A model generated the notes under the pieces. The model had not been told where the DNA came from. It was given only the letters and a program-made list of their open reading frames with translations, and searched no databases. From NCBI GenBank assembly GCA_902800625.1, contig CADCFG010000006.1, forward strand, positions 62,001 through 126,000: a stretch of DNA of 64,000 bases, given 5' to 3'. The position numbers and the translations under genes were made by a program. Below, one piece after another: positions 33,396 to 40,824 of the stretch; within the stretch, counting starts at the first letter, position 1; every line of letters starts with the position of its first letter. The DNA is from an uncultured Eubacteriales bacterium. Its GTDB lineage: Bacteria; Bacillota; Clostridia; Christensenellales; Aristaeellaceae.

Positions 33396-33836
33396 TCAAA
33401 GTATGATGGTTAATTGATTATAGTTCTGATCGAACCGGTAATCCGTTCTCTGGGCGGTCCGCCTGATGATGGCGACCGCCATGGCATTGTCCGACTCCTC
33501 CAATGGGTTGTAGGGCTTGCCGCCACTGGTGATCTCGATCACCACGGCGTGGTCCTCCTCCGCATAGGACACCTCCAGGCGCATGTCCACCGCTTCGCCC
33601 TCCGCGAAGCAGTGGTTCATGAAATCGTAGAACATCTCCTCGCAGCAGACCTGCAGCGGGTAGACGCGCTTGTGCTCGATGCCGTACTTATCCACGAAAG
33701 TCTGGATCCCGCCCTGCATGGCCATCAGGTCAAAATCCCGTTCGGCGACATCGAAGGCGAAATACTTGATCTTGCGGATGAAGGCGACGGTCTTGTCCCG
33801 CTTCGGATGGTCGAAGATCTCATCCGGCGTGCCCTC
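33396..33836 (-). pseudogene. ABC-ATPase C-terminal remnant fused to an HATPase (anti-sigma-like) domain
   Basis: From 33836 this frame reads EGTPDEIFDHPKRDKTVAF, the conserved C-terminal end of polar-amino-acid ABC ATPases (GlnQ/HisP group). After a short linker it runs into an HATPase-like domain with YPLQVCCEEMFYDFMNH (N box) and EITSGGKPYNPLEE (G1 box); the usual GGLGI is replaced by NAMAVAIIRRTA, so kinase activity is doubtful. The N-terminal ATPase body, Walker motifs included, is missing. The HATPase part (109 aa) may still be made from the ATG at 33725, which overlaps the stop of the preceding fragment as TGATG. The intact ancestor would be an ABC ATPase with an anti-sigma-like tail. 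Confidence 0.75.
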
Positions 33837-34036
33837 AGCACGGCGATATAGCCCCGCGCCAGGCGGCGCGGCACCGCGCTTTTGCGCAGGCGCAGCCAGC
33901 AGACGAGTGCGCCCAGCACCGTGCCCAGCAGCAGCGACAGCCCCGAAATGCGTACGGTGACCCAGAGACCGCCCAGTATGGTCTTCCAGGAGTCGCCTTC
34001 GATCAATATCTTGTACAGTTTATCTGAAAGGTCCAT
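33725..34036 (-). pseudogene. amino-acid ABC permease N-terminal fragment, frameshifted after a deletion
   Basis: Residues 1-68 match the start of a HisM/GlnP-type permease: GDSWKTILGGLWVTVRISGL, one helix, then RRLARGYIAVLR, where the intact permease of this window (39405) reads ITKAYISVLRGTPLML. Right after VLR the DNA jumps to the end of an ABC ATPase in another frame, so the remaining 35 residues are nonsense. The break is at GGGCACGCCG, shared by permease (LRGTP) and ATPase (EGTPDE), which indicates a microhomology deletion of roughly 1.2-1.5 kb (family gene lengths, inferred). Confidence 0.8.
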
Positions 34037-34051
34037 ACCGTGGTCTCTCCG

Positions 34052-34351
34052 TTATTCCACTCCCAGTACGTCGGCCAGCCCGGTGATGTCGAAGATGTTC
34101 CGCACGTCTTCATTGGCGTTGACGATGGACATGCTGCCGCTGTGGTCGTCCATGGTCTGCGCCGCGCCCACCAGTACGCGCAGGCCCGCGCTGGAGATGT
34201 AGGCCAGCTTGGACAGATCGAACACCAGTGCCTCAACGCCCTCCAGCGCCGGCACCAGCTCCTCTTCCAGATCCGGCGCGGTCAGGGTGTCCAGGCGGCC
34301 CTCCACAACCACGGTCAGCTTTTTGTTTTCAAGGCTCTTGGTAACGTTCAA
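34052..34351 (-). CDS. STAS-domain anti-anti-sigma factor (RsbV/SpoIIAA-like)
   Basis: The 99-aa protein is a minimal STAS antagonist: LTVVVEGRLDTLTAPDLEEEL, ALVFDLSKLAYISSAGLRVL with the phosphorylatable serine (ISS), and NIFDITGLADVL at the end. It heads the operon that contains two HATPase domains and a PP2C phosphatase, so it is the switch protein of this module. The ATG follows AGGAAGG. It has its own promoter at 34466-34495. Confidence 0.92.
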   Translation of the reverse strand: MNVTKSLENKKLTVVVEGRLDTLTAPDLEEELVPALEGVEALVFDLSKLAYISSAGLRVLVGAAQTMDDHSGSMSIVNANEDVRNIFDITGLADVLGVE

Positions 34352-34465
34352 CTATATATCCTTCCTTGCTGTGCCCGTTGCCATGCCGACAGTCTTCCCG
34401 GCAACCGCCAGGCGGTCTTTTCAACAGCGATCCGCGACCGGGCATGGACAACACTTTCCCAATAA

Positions 34466-34495
34466 ATTATAACACCCGCCTCGGCACAGCGTCAA
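34466..34495 (-). promoter_or_regulatory. sigma-A promoter of the partner-switching operon
   Basis: TTGACG, an 18-nt spacer, then TATAAT on the minus strand, about 115 nt upstream of the STAS gene. Confidence 0.65.
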
Positions 34496-34602
34496 GCCGT
34501 TTTCTGCCGCCGCGCAGCCCGACGCCGACATCATCCATGGGGCGGCTTTCCGTCGCGCAGCCGCCCGGAACCCACATCCGCACCGTGTTCGGGCAATTCC
34601 CC

Positions 34603-34631
34603 TTGCATCCCGCCCGAAAAACCGGTATAAT
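34603..34631 (+). promoter_or_regulatory. sigma-A promoter of the site-2 protease gene
   Basis: TTGCAT, a 17-nt spacer, then TATAAT, placing transcription start near 34638. Confidence 0.65.
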
Positions 34632-34669
34632 ACAATAAGAGTATTATGGACCATGCGGGAGGGAAACCC

Positions 34670-35452
34670 TTGATAAGCTATATCGAACAATTCTTCAACG
34701 ACCCGAAGGGGATGCTGATCTTCTTCCTGCTGGCGTTCCCGGGGCGCATCCTGGCGCTGTCGCTGCATGAGTTCGCCCACGCCTGGGTGGCCCATCGCTG
34801 CGGCGACGACACGGCGAAGATGATGGGCCGGCTGACGGTAAACCCGCTGAAGCACCTGGACCCGCTGGGCACGGTGCTGATGCTGGTGGTGGGCTTCGGC
34901 TGGGCCAAGCCGGTGCCGGTGAACCCCCGCAACTACCGCAATTACCGCAAGGACGACCTGAAGGTGTCCGTGGCGGGCGTGACCATGAACCTGATCCTGT
35001 TCTGCGTGGGAAATGTGCTGATGCTGGCGTTCCTCGTCGCGGCGATCCGGAAGGAGGCCGACCCCACCGCGGGCCAGTACCTGCAGATGCTGTTTGCGCG
35101 CTACGACTACTACAACGTGGCCATCTGGCAGGTGGAGCAGAGCTTCGGCGAGGTCGCCGGGTACCTGTTCCAGATGCTGTACTACTTCACCGTCACCAAC
35201 CTGGTGCTGTGCGTGTTCAACCTGCTGCCCGTTCCCCCGCTGGACGGTTATCACGTGCTGAACGACCTGGTGCTTCGGCGCAGGCAGCTGTTCGCCAACC
35301 CCCAGACCGCCCGCATCGCCAGCACGGCGCTGTTCGTGCTGGTGCTCACCGGCGTGGTGGGCCGGGTGCTGGGCTGGGCGGACACCCAGATCCTCACCGG
35401 CGCGGGCAACCTGGCCATCTCGGCGCTTCGGGCCATGGGCCTGGTCGCGTAG
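34670..35452 (+). CDS. site-2 protease family (M50) membrane metalloprotease
   Basis: The 260-aa protein has the zinc motif [18 protein letters not shown] (HExxH) in its first helix region, the second family mark [12 protein letters not shown], and [13 protein letters not shown] near residue 195 (the N/D-P-G zinc ligand block). About five to six helices are predicted. This is the short, PDZ-less M50 subgroup common in Firmicutes, of mostly unknown substrate. The start TTG at 34670 is favoured because GGGAGGG lies 6 nt before it; the ATG at 34646 would be almost leaderless. Confidence 0.85.
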   Translation: MISYIEQFFNDPKGMLIFFLLAFPGRILALSLHEFAHAWVAHRCGDDTAKMMGRLTVNPLKHLDPLGTVLMLVVGFGWAKPVPVNPRNYRNYRKDDLKVSVAGVTMNLILFCVGNVLMLAFLVAAIRKEADPTAGQYLQMLFARYDYYNVAIWQVEQSFGEVAGYLFQMLYYFTVTNLVLCVFNLLPVPPLDGYHVLNDLVLRRRQLFANPQTARIASTALFVLVLTGVVGRVLGWADTQILTGAGNLAISALRAMGLVA

Positions 35453-35456
35453 ATCA

Positions 35457-35619
35457 ATGAGGAATGTGGAGTGAGGAATGAGGAATGGATGTGGAAATCC
35501 TTGCGGATTTCTTTGATTAAACAGAAGGCGCCAGGAAGACCCCTCAACATCGCTCCCCTTCAATCAAACAGATTCGCAGAATCTGCACCTCAATTCCTCA
35601 TTCCTAATTCCTCATTCCC
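35457..35619. repeat. palindromic repeat with GAGGAATG arms
   Basis: A GAGGAATG-rich left arm (35457-35488) faces a complementary CATTCCTC-rich right arm (35588-35619). Between them lie two small hairpins, GAAATCC-TTGC-GGATTTC (35494-35511) and CAGATTC-GCA-GAATCTG (35569-35585). Low-complexity arms of this type flank dispersed repeats, and a related CCCTGATCCCTG run is at 38345. Confidence 0.6.
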
Positions 35620-35643
35620 AATCCCTGTTTATCCGGAGGACAT

Positions 35644-36360
35644 ATGGCCTACATCGTATCGCTGAAGGAATTTGACGGCCCGCTGGATCTGCTGTTGACG
35701 CTGATCTCCAACGCCAAGATCGACATCCACGACATATTCGTCAGCCAGATCACCGAACAGTATCTGGAGACCATGAGCCTGGTGGACGAGCTGGACATGG
35801 ACAGCGCCAGCGAATTTTTACAGATGGCGGCCACGCTGCTGGAGATCAAGAGCCGCGCCATGCTGCCCAAGCCACCCAAGCCGGAGGACCCGGACGAGCT
35901 GTCGCCGGAGGAGGCCCTGATCAAACAGCTGGAGGAATACCGCCAGTTCAAGGAGGTCTCCAGCCGGATGAAGCAGCTGGAGGAGGAGGCCCGCGCGCTT
36001 CTGACCAAGCTGCCGGAGGAGTACCCGCTGCCGCCGCCAAACATCGAGATCACGGGCCTGACGCTGGACAAGCTGATCAAGGCCTATCGCAAGGTGCTGG
36101 AGCGGGCGGAGCGCGCCGAGGCCGCCGACGCCATGGCCAGCCGGGAGATCCGCCGCGACAGCTTCACCATCGCCGGGTGCATGGCCCGCATCAGCCGCAG
36201 CGTGCGCCGGGGCGGGTGCAGGTTCTCCGAGCTGTTCGGCGAGGACTTCACCAGGCAGGAGGTCGTCACCATGTTCCTGGCGCTGCTGGAGCTGATCAAG
36301 CTGAACCGGCTGCACGTCAGCCAAAGCGCGGCATATGAGGAGATCATGCTGACGGCATAG
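35644..36360 (+). CDS. scpA: segregation and condensation protein A
   Basis: The 238-aa protein has the kleisin start VSLKEFDGPLDLLLTLISNAKIDIHDI and the EFLQMAATLLEIKSRAMLP helix that binds the SMC neck. It ends with a C-terminal winged helix (FLALLELIKLNRLHVSQSAAYEEI). It bridges the SMC dimer with ScpB in chromosome segregation. The start ATG has GGAGG at 5 nt. scpB, usually next door, is absent; a double VanW gene follows instead. Confidence 0.96.
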   Translation: MAYIVSLKEFDGPLDLLLTLISNAKIDIHDIFVSQITEQYLETMSLVDELDMDSASEFLQMAATLLEIKSRAMLPKPPKPEDPDELSPEEALIKQLEEYRQFKEVSSRMKQLEEEARALLTKLPEEYPLPPPNIEITGLTLDKLIKAYRKVLERAERAEAADAMASREIRRDSFTIAGCMARISRSVRRGGCRFSELFGEDFTRQEVVTMFLALLELIKLNRLHVSQSAAYEEIMLTA

Positions 36361-36675
36361 CCGTGCAAAGGGGGGCTCCGTCCCCCTCCGCTGCCACCCC
36401 CTGACAGATTCCGCTTGAGATTCCGACCTGTTTGATTCAGGGATAGGCGCAGTTGCAAACAGTTCAAAATCTCCGGCCGCGGAATCTGCAAGGATGCCTT
36501 TTTCAAAAGGCCCCGTGCCCGACGTACATGCCGCCGGGCACGCTTGCGTATCGGGGTGCTGCCGCCCCCGATTTCCCCGGCGGGATGGCGTTTCCGCTCT
36601 GGTTCATGCCCTTTCCCGGGAACTTTCCCCCTTCCCGTTCCGTCCAATAAACAACAATGAAGGGAGGTATGCGCC
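36361..36675. other. intergenic region between scpA and the VanW gene
   Basis: No gene is supported. A perfect 10-bp inverted repeat CAGATTCCGC (36405) / GCGGAATCTG (36479) and a GCCTTTT/AAAAGGC hairpin near 36496 suggest a degenerate palindromic element. No convincing promoter is seen. Confidence 0.5.
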
Positions 36676-37710
36676 ATGTTGAAGCGGATGATCGCGCTAT
36701 TGCTGGGCATGGTTCTGCTCTGCGCGGCGGCATTGGCGGAGGGATACAGCGCCCAGACGCCCCTGAACGGCGCCGGCAGCGCGAAGCTGAACAACATCGC
36801 CCTGGCGGTGGAGGCCATCAACGGCACCGTCATCCCCTACGGCGGGCGCTTCTCCTTCAACGAGACGGTGGGACCGCGCACCCAGAACCGGGGCTATCGC
36901 CGGGCGCCCAACGGACGCGGCGCGACGGTCACCGGCGGCGGCGTGGCCCAGGCGGCCTCCACGCTGTACCTGGCGCTGCTTCAGGCCGGGGACGACGTGA
37001 AGCTGGATCCGGTCAAGACCTATGGCAGCCGCTTCACCGACCATTACGTGGACGACGCGGACCAGGCGGTGGTCACCGACTACGACGCCGGCATCGACCT
37101 GTCGTTCACCTGCCGGGCCAGCAGCCTGACCATCTCCATGTGGATGGATGAGAGCAATGTCTACTGCGCGCTGACCACCGGCGAGGCCGACGGCGCGGGC
37201 AGCGCTTCCGGCTGGTTCGTCGACACTCCCTTCGCCCCCGCGGGCACCGTGACCCCCGTCCGCCAGGCCATCGCCTCGGCCAGCCTGGACTGCGGAAGCG
37301 ACGAGGACGTGCTGGGCAACGTACAGCTGGCCGCCGACAGTATCAACGACACCACCCTCGCCTCCGGCGATACCTTTTCCTTCAACGACACCGTCGGCCC
37401 CCGGGAGAAAAAGTATGGCTACCGGCGCGCGCCCAACGGTCGCGGCGCCATGGTCACCGGCGGCGGCGTGGCCCAGGTGGCCAGCGCCCTGTGGCTGGCC
37501 ATCAAGGACCGCGGCGACTTCGCCATCGTGGAAAAGTATACCTACGGCGCCAAGTACAACCAGGATTACGTGGCCAGTTCCGCCGATGCCATCCTCACCG
37601 ACTACGCCTCCGACCTGGATTTCGCCTTCCGCTACACCGGAAGCGGCAGCGTGACCATCTACACCAGCGTGGCGGACGGCCGGCTGACCTGCGAGATCTA
37701 TCAGAACTGA
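36676..37710 (+). CDS. secreted protein with two tandem VanW domains
   Basis: The 344-aa protein has a signal peptide (MLKRMIALLLGMVLLCAAALAEG) and two copies of the VanW core, near residues 30-165 and 215-340. Each contains G-x-FSFN-TVGPR, GYRRAPNGRGA and VTGGGVAQ-AS, followed by YGxxxxxxYV and a TDY-LD-F region. VanW proteins are cell-surface proteins of unsettled function, first seen in glycopeptide-resistance clusters and often near peptidoglycan genes. The two halves are about 50% identical by eye, so an internal duplication is likely. GGGAGG precedes the ATG. Confidence 0.85.
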   Translation: MLKRMIALLLGMVLLCAAALAEGYSAQTPLNGAGSAKLNNIALAVEAINGTVIPYGGRFSFNETVGPRTQNRGYRRAPNGRGATVTGGGVAQAASTLYLALLQAGDDVKLDPVKTYGSRFTDHYVDDADQAVVTDYDAGIDLSFTCRASSLTISMWMDESNVYCALTTGEADGAGSASGWFVDTPFAPAGTVTPVRQAIASASLDCGSDEDVLGNVQLAADSINDTTLASGDTFSFNDTVGPREKKYGYRRAPNGRGAMVTGGGVAQVASALWLAIKDRGDFAIVEKYTYGAKYNQDYVASSADAILTDYASDLDFAFRYTGSGSVTIYTSVADGRLTCEIYQN

Positions 37711-38432
37711 AATATGTGATTGCAGAGCGAGCGCAAGACCGTTCCCCGATTTCCCTCCTGAAACTGTTTCCGGAGAGGAACCGGGGGATGGCTCTTTTGA
37801 GCGGGCGGCGCAACGCCGCCCCTACATCATCTTTACGCAATCCCGATCCTCGCTGATCCCCCATCGCTGGGCGGCATGGTTCTCAGAACTATGGAACAAG
37901 CGGATGCGCGCAACGTGCGCAGAAGCGCGGTTCGTTTGTTCTGAAACCATGCCGCCGAAAAAAATCGTTCCCCGGTTCCCTTCCCGAAACTATTTCAGCA
38001 GAGGACCCGAAGAACGCTCTTTTTGGGCGGCCTGCGCTCGCTGTTCAGTGAAGCATCGCGTTCGGCACCCTGCGCCGAGCCACTCGCTTCAATTCACGAC
38101 TCGGCAGGCCACCGCTGCATGGAGAATCAGCGAGGAATGGGACGCTCCTGAATGGGGTGCCCCACGGCGCTTCGCGCCACCTCCCCGGGGTCTGCCAAAC
38201 GCGCGCGCCCAATGCTGACGCATCGGGTCCCATCGCGCACGACTGGACCCGTTCTCGCTAAAAACAGTCCACAGGACTGTTTTCCCGGCACACGAACCCA
38301 TTGAGATGGGGAGGCTTTGGGCTGGCCCGGCAGCCACTATTCCTGATCCCTGATCCCTGGTCCCTCTTTCCTCTATTCAGATCCCTCCTGCGTCCTCTTC
38401 CCTCCCCATATTACAATGTCTTCAAAAAAAAG
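37711..38432. repeat. composite repeat-rich noncoding region
   Basis: This 720-nt gap without a gene contains three kinds of repeat. GTTCCCCG-TTCCC-TCC followed by GAAACT-TTTC occurs as imperfect direct copies near 37740 and 37970. GGCGGCATGGTT (37870) is exactly inverted at 37945. A hairpin AAAACAGTCC/GGACTGTTTT lies at 38261-38283. A CCCTGATCCCTGGTCCCT run near 38345 resembles the arms of the element at 35457. Confidence 0.6.
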
Positions 38433-38471
38433 TAACGCTTTATCTCTGTACTTTAGCAGAATAAAGTGTTA
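38433..38471 (+). promoter_or_regulatory. inverted repeat upstream of the amino-acid transporter operon
   Basis: TAACGCTTTAT (38433) faces ATAAAGTGTTA (38461), an 11-bp inverted repeat with one G-T pair, 42 nt before the binding-protein gene. It is AT-rich and could be an operator; no clean promoter was recognised next to it. Confidence 0.45.
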
Positions 38472-38513
38472 AACTGACATTACAACCTAAATTTCTATTC
38501 GGAGGGAACCGCA

Positions 38514-39299
38514 ATGAAGAAGCTTATAGCCATCGCACTGGTTCTGATGTTTGCCCTGATCGGCTGCGCGAGCGCCGAGGGCTTCACCTTCAAGATGGGC
38601 ATCGACGCCGAGTATCCGCCCTATTCCTACCTGGGCGACGACGGCAACTACGCCGGCTTCGACGTGGAAATGTGCCAGAAGGTGTGCGAGATCCTGGGCT
38701 GGAACCTGGAGATCGTGCCCATCAACTGGGACACCAAGGACATCCAGCTGGACGCCGAGGAGATCGACTGCATCTGGTCCGGCCTGACCATCTACGCCAA
38801 CGGCATCACCGAGGACCGGTTTACCATCTCCTTCCCCTATTCCGACAACAGCCAGATGATCCTGACCAAGCAGGGCACCGGCATCGAGAGCTTTGACGAC
38901 CTGGCCGGCAAGATCGTGGGCGTGCAGATGGGCACCTCCGCCGAGGCGGCCCTCACCGGCGACGGCGAGGCGGCCGAACTGGGCGCCACCTTCGGCGCGC
39001 TGCAGCCCTATCAGGACTACACCGTCGCCTTCACCGAGCTGCAGGCCGGCGCCATCGACGCCATCGCCATCGACGCCCCCGTGGCCAAGCAGAAGATCGA
39101 CACCTACGGCGACGAGTACTACTGCCTCGAGGAGTCCTACGCCTCCGAGAAGTACGGCATCTGCTTCCGCAAGGCCGACACCGAGCTGTGCAAGCAGGTG
39201 GAGGACGCCTATATGCAGCTGGTTGAGGACGGCACCTACATCGCCCTGGGCGAGAAGTACGGCCTGGACACCGGCTACCTGGTGCTGGCCGCGCAGTAA
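38514..39299 (+). CDS. amino-acid ABC transporter substrate-binding lipoprotein (SBP_bac_3)
   Basis: The 261-aa protein has a lipoprotein signal MKKLIAIALVLMFALIGCAS with lipobox LIGC. A full SBP_bac_3 fold follows: FKMGIDAEYPPYSYLGDDG, GFDVEMCQKVCEILGWNLEIV, DCIWSGLTI and the second lobe GKIVGVQMGTSAE. It captures a polar amino acid or cystine-like ligand outside the cell. EEIDCIWSGLTIYANGITEDR resembles ligand loops of this family, but specificity cannot be read. It is the first gene of a four-gene operon; GGAGGG precedes the ATG. Confidence 0.9.
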   Translation: MKKLIAIALVLMFALIGCASAEGFTFKMGIDAEYPPYSYLGDDGNYAGFDVEMCQKVCEILGWNLEIVPINWDTKDIQLDAEEIDCIWSGLTIYANGITEDRFTISFPYSDNSQMILTKQGTGIESFDDLAGKIVGVQMGTSAEAALTGDGEAAELGATFGALQPYQDYTVAFTELQAGAIDAIAIDAPVAKQKIDTYGDEYYCLEESYASEKYGICFRKADTELCKQVEDAYMQLVEDGTYIALGEKYGLDTGYLVLAAQ

Positions 39300-39404
39300 G
39301 CGCCCCGTTCCACCGGAAACCCCATCAAAGGGCCCGTCCACAGGCGTGCCCTTTGATGTTATGTTGGCCACTTCAAACCAAGTAAACCCAAGGAGCAATT
39401 GTCA

Positions 39405-40055
39405 ATGACCATCACTGCCATGATCGTCAAGATGAGCGAGGGTCTGGGCAGGACCTGCGCCATCTTCTTCCTCACGCTGCTGTTTTCTCTGCCGCTGGGG
39501 CTGCTGGTGGCGCTGCTGCGCATGTCGAAGAACAGGGTCGTCAGCACGATCACCAAGGCCTATATCTCCGTGCTGCGGGGCACGCCGCTGATGCTGCAGC
39601 TGATCGCCGTGGCCTACGGCCCGTTCTACCTGTTCGGGGCCACGCTGCTGGTGAAGCAGAAGCTGCTGGCCATCATCATCGCCTTTGCGCTGAACTACGC
39701 GGCCTACTTTGCCGAGATCTATCGCGGCGGCATCGAGTCCATGCCCGTGGGCCAGTACGAGGCGGCCCATGTGCTGGGCTACAGCAAGGCGCAGACCTTC
39801 ATGCGCATCATACTGCCCCAGGTGGTCAAGCGCATCCTGCCCAGCGTGACCAACGAGGTGATCACCCTGGTGAAGGACACCTCCATGGCCTTCACGCTGG
39901 CCTACATGGAGATGTTCTCCATCGGCAAGCAGATCGCCAACAGCCAGTCCAGCTTCACGCCGTTCGTGATCGCGGGTGCGTTCTACTACATCATGAACAG
40001 CGTGGTGGCCTTCGCGATGTCGCGGTGCGAGAAGGCGCTGGGCTATTATCGGTAA
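39405..40055 (+). CDS. amino-acid ABC transporter permease (HisM/GlnP family)
   Basis: The 216-aa protein has about five helices. AYISVLRGTPLMLQL is the family hallmark and EAAHVLGYSKAQTFMRIILPQ is the ATPase-contact loop. ATG at 39405 has AGGAG at 9 nt. The single permease probably forms a homodimer. It is useful as an intact comparison for the broken permease at 33725. Confidence 0.92.
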   Translation: MTITAMIVKMSEGLGRTCAIFFLTLLFSLPLGLLVALLRMSKNRVVSTITKAYISVLRGTPLMLQLIAVAYGPFYLFGATLLVKQKLLAIIIAFALNYAAYFAEIYRGGIESMPVGQYEAAHVLGYSKAQTFMRIILPQVVKRILPSVTNEVITLVKDTSMAFTLAYMEMFSIGKQIANSQSSFTPFVIAGAFYYIMNSVVAFAMSRCEKALGYYR

Positions 40056-40067
40056 GGGGGTGGGCGC

Positions 40068-40823
40068 ATGAGGATCCTTGAAATCGAGCATTGCCGCAAG
40101 CATTTTGGTGAAAACGAGGTGCTCACCGACATCTCCCTCACGGTGGACGAGGGCCAGGTGGTGTCCATCATCGGCCCCAGCGGCTCCGGCAAGAGCACGC
40201 TGCTGCGCTGCGCCACGCTGCTGGAGACCATGGACGGCGGGAGCCTGAAGTATCTGGACAAGGTGGCCGTGCGGGACGAGGGCGGCAGGGCCGTCTACGC
40301 TTTGCCCGCGGAGCTGAAGCAGGTGCGCGGCTATTTCGGCCTGGTGTTCCAGAACTTCAACCTGTTCCCCCACTACTCGGTGCTGAAGAACATCACCGAA
40401 GCCCCGCTGCTGATCCAGAAGCGGGACAAGGACGAGGTCATGGAGACCGCCCGGGACCTTCTGGCGAAGATGGGCCTTTCCGACAAGGCCGACGCCTATC
40501 CCTACCAGCTTTCCGGCGGCCAGCAGCAGCGGGTGTCCATCGCCCGGGCGCTGGCGATGAAGCCCAGGATGCTGTTCTTCGACGAACCCACCTCTGCCCT
40601 GGACCCGGAGCTGACCGGCGAGATCCTGAAGGTCATCCGCGCCCTGGCGGCGGAGCATATGACCATGGTGATCGTCACCCACGAGATGGCCTTCGCCCGG
40701 GACGTGTCCGACCACGTGATCTTCATGGACGGCGGCGTGATCGTGGAGCAGGGCAACCCCGCCGACATCATCAACAACCCCACCCAGGACAGGACGATAC
40801 AATTCCTGAGCAGGTTCAACTGA
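40068..40823 (+). CDS. amino-acid ABC transporter ATP-binding protein (GlnQ family)
   Basis: The 251-aa protein has Walker A GPSGSGKST, Q loop FQNFNLFPHYSVL, signature LSGGQQQRVSIARAL, Walker B MLFFDEPTSALDPEL and the switch histidine VTHEMAFARDV. It ends with the normal short tail GNPADIINNPTQDRTIQFLS and no extra domain, unlike the remnant at 33396. It lies 12 nt after the permease and 1 nt before the racemase-like gene. Confidence 0.95.
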   Translation: MRILEIEHCRKHFGENEVLTDISLTVDEGQVVSIIGPSGSGKSTLLRCATLLETMDGGSLKYLDKVAVRDEGGRAVYALPAELKQVRGYFGLVFQNFNLFPHYSVLKNITEAPLLIQKRDKDEVMETARDLLAKMGLSDKADAYPYQLSGGQQQRVSIARALAMKPRMLFFDEPTSALDPELTGEILKVIRALAAEHMTMVIVTHEMAFARDVSDHVIFMDGGVIVEQGNPADIINNPTQDRTIQFLSRFN

Positions 40824-40824
40824 C

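Noticed and set aside
36361..36675. scpB gene after scpA
   Set aside because: No frame in the gap shows the winged-helix pattern of ScpB and all frames are short.
37711..38432. CRISPR array in the repeat-rich gap
   Set aside because: Copies are few, imperfect and not regularly spaced, and no cas genes are present.
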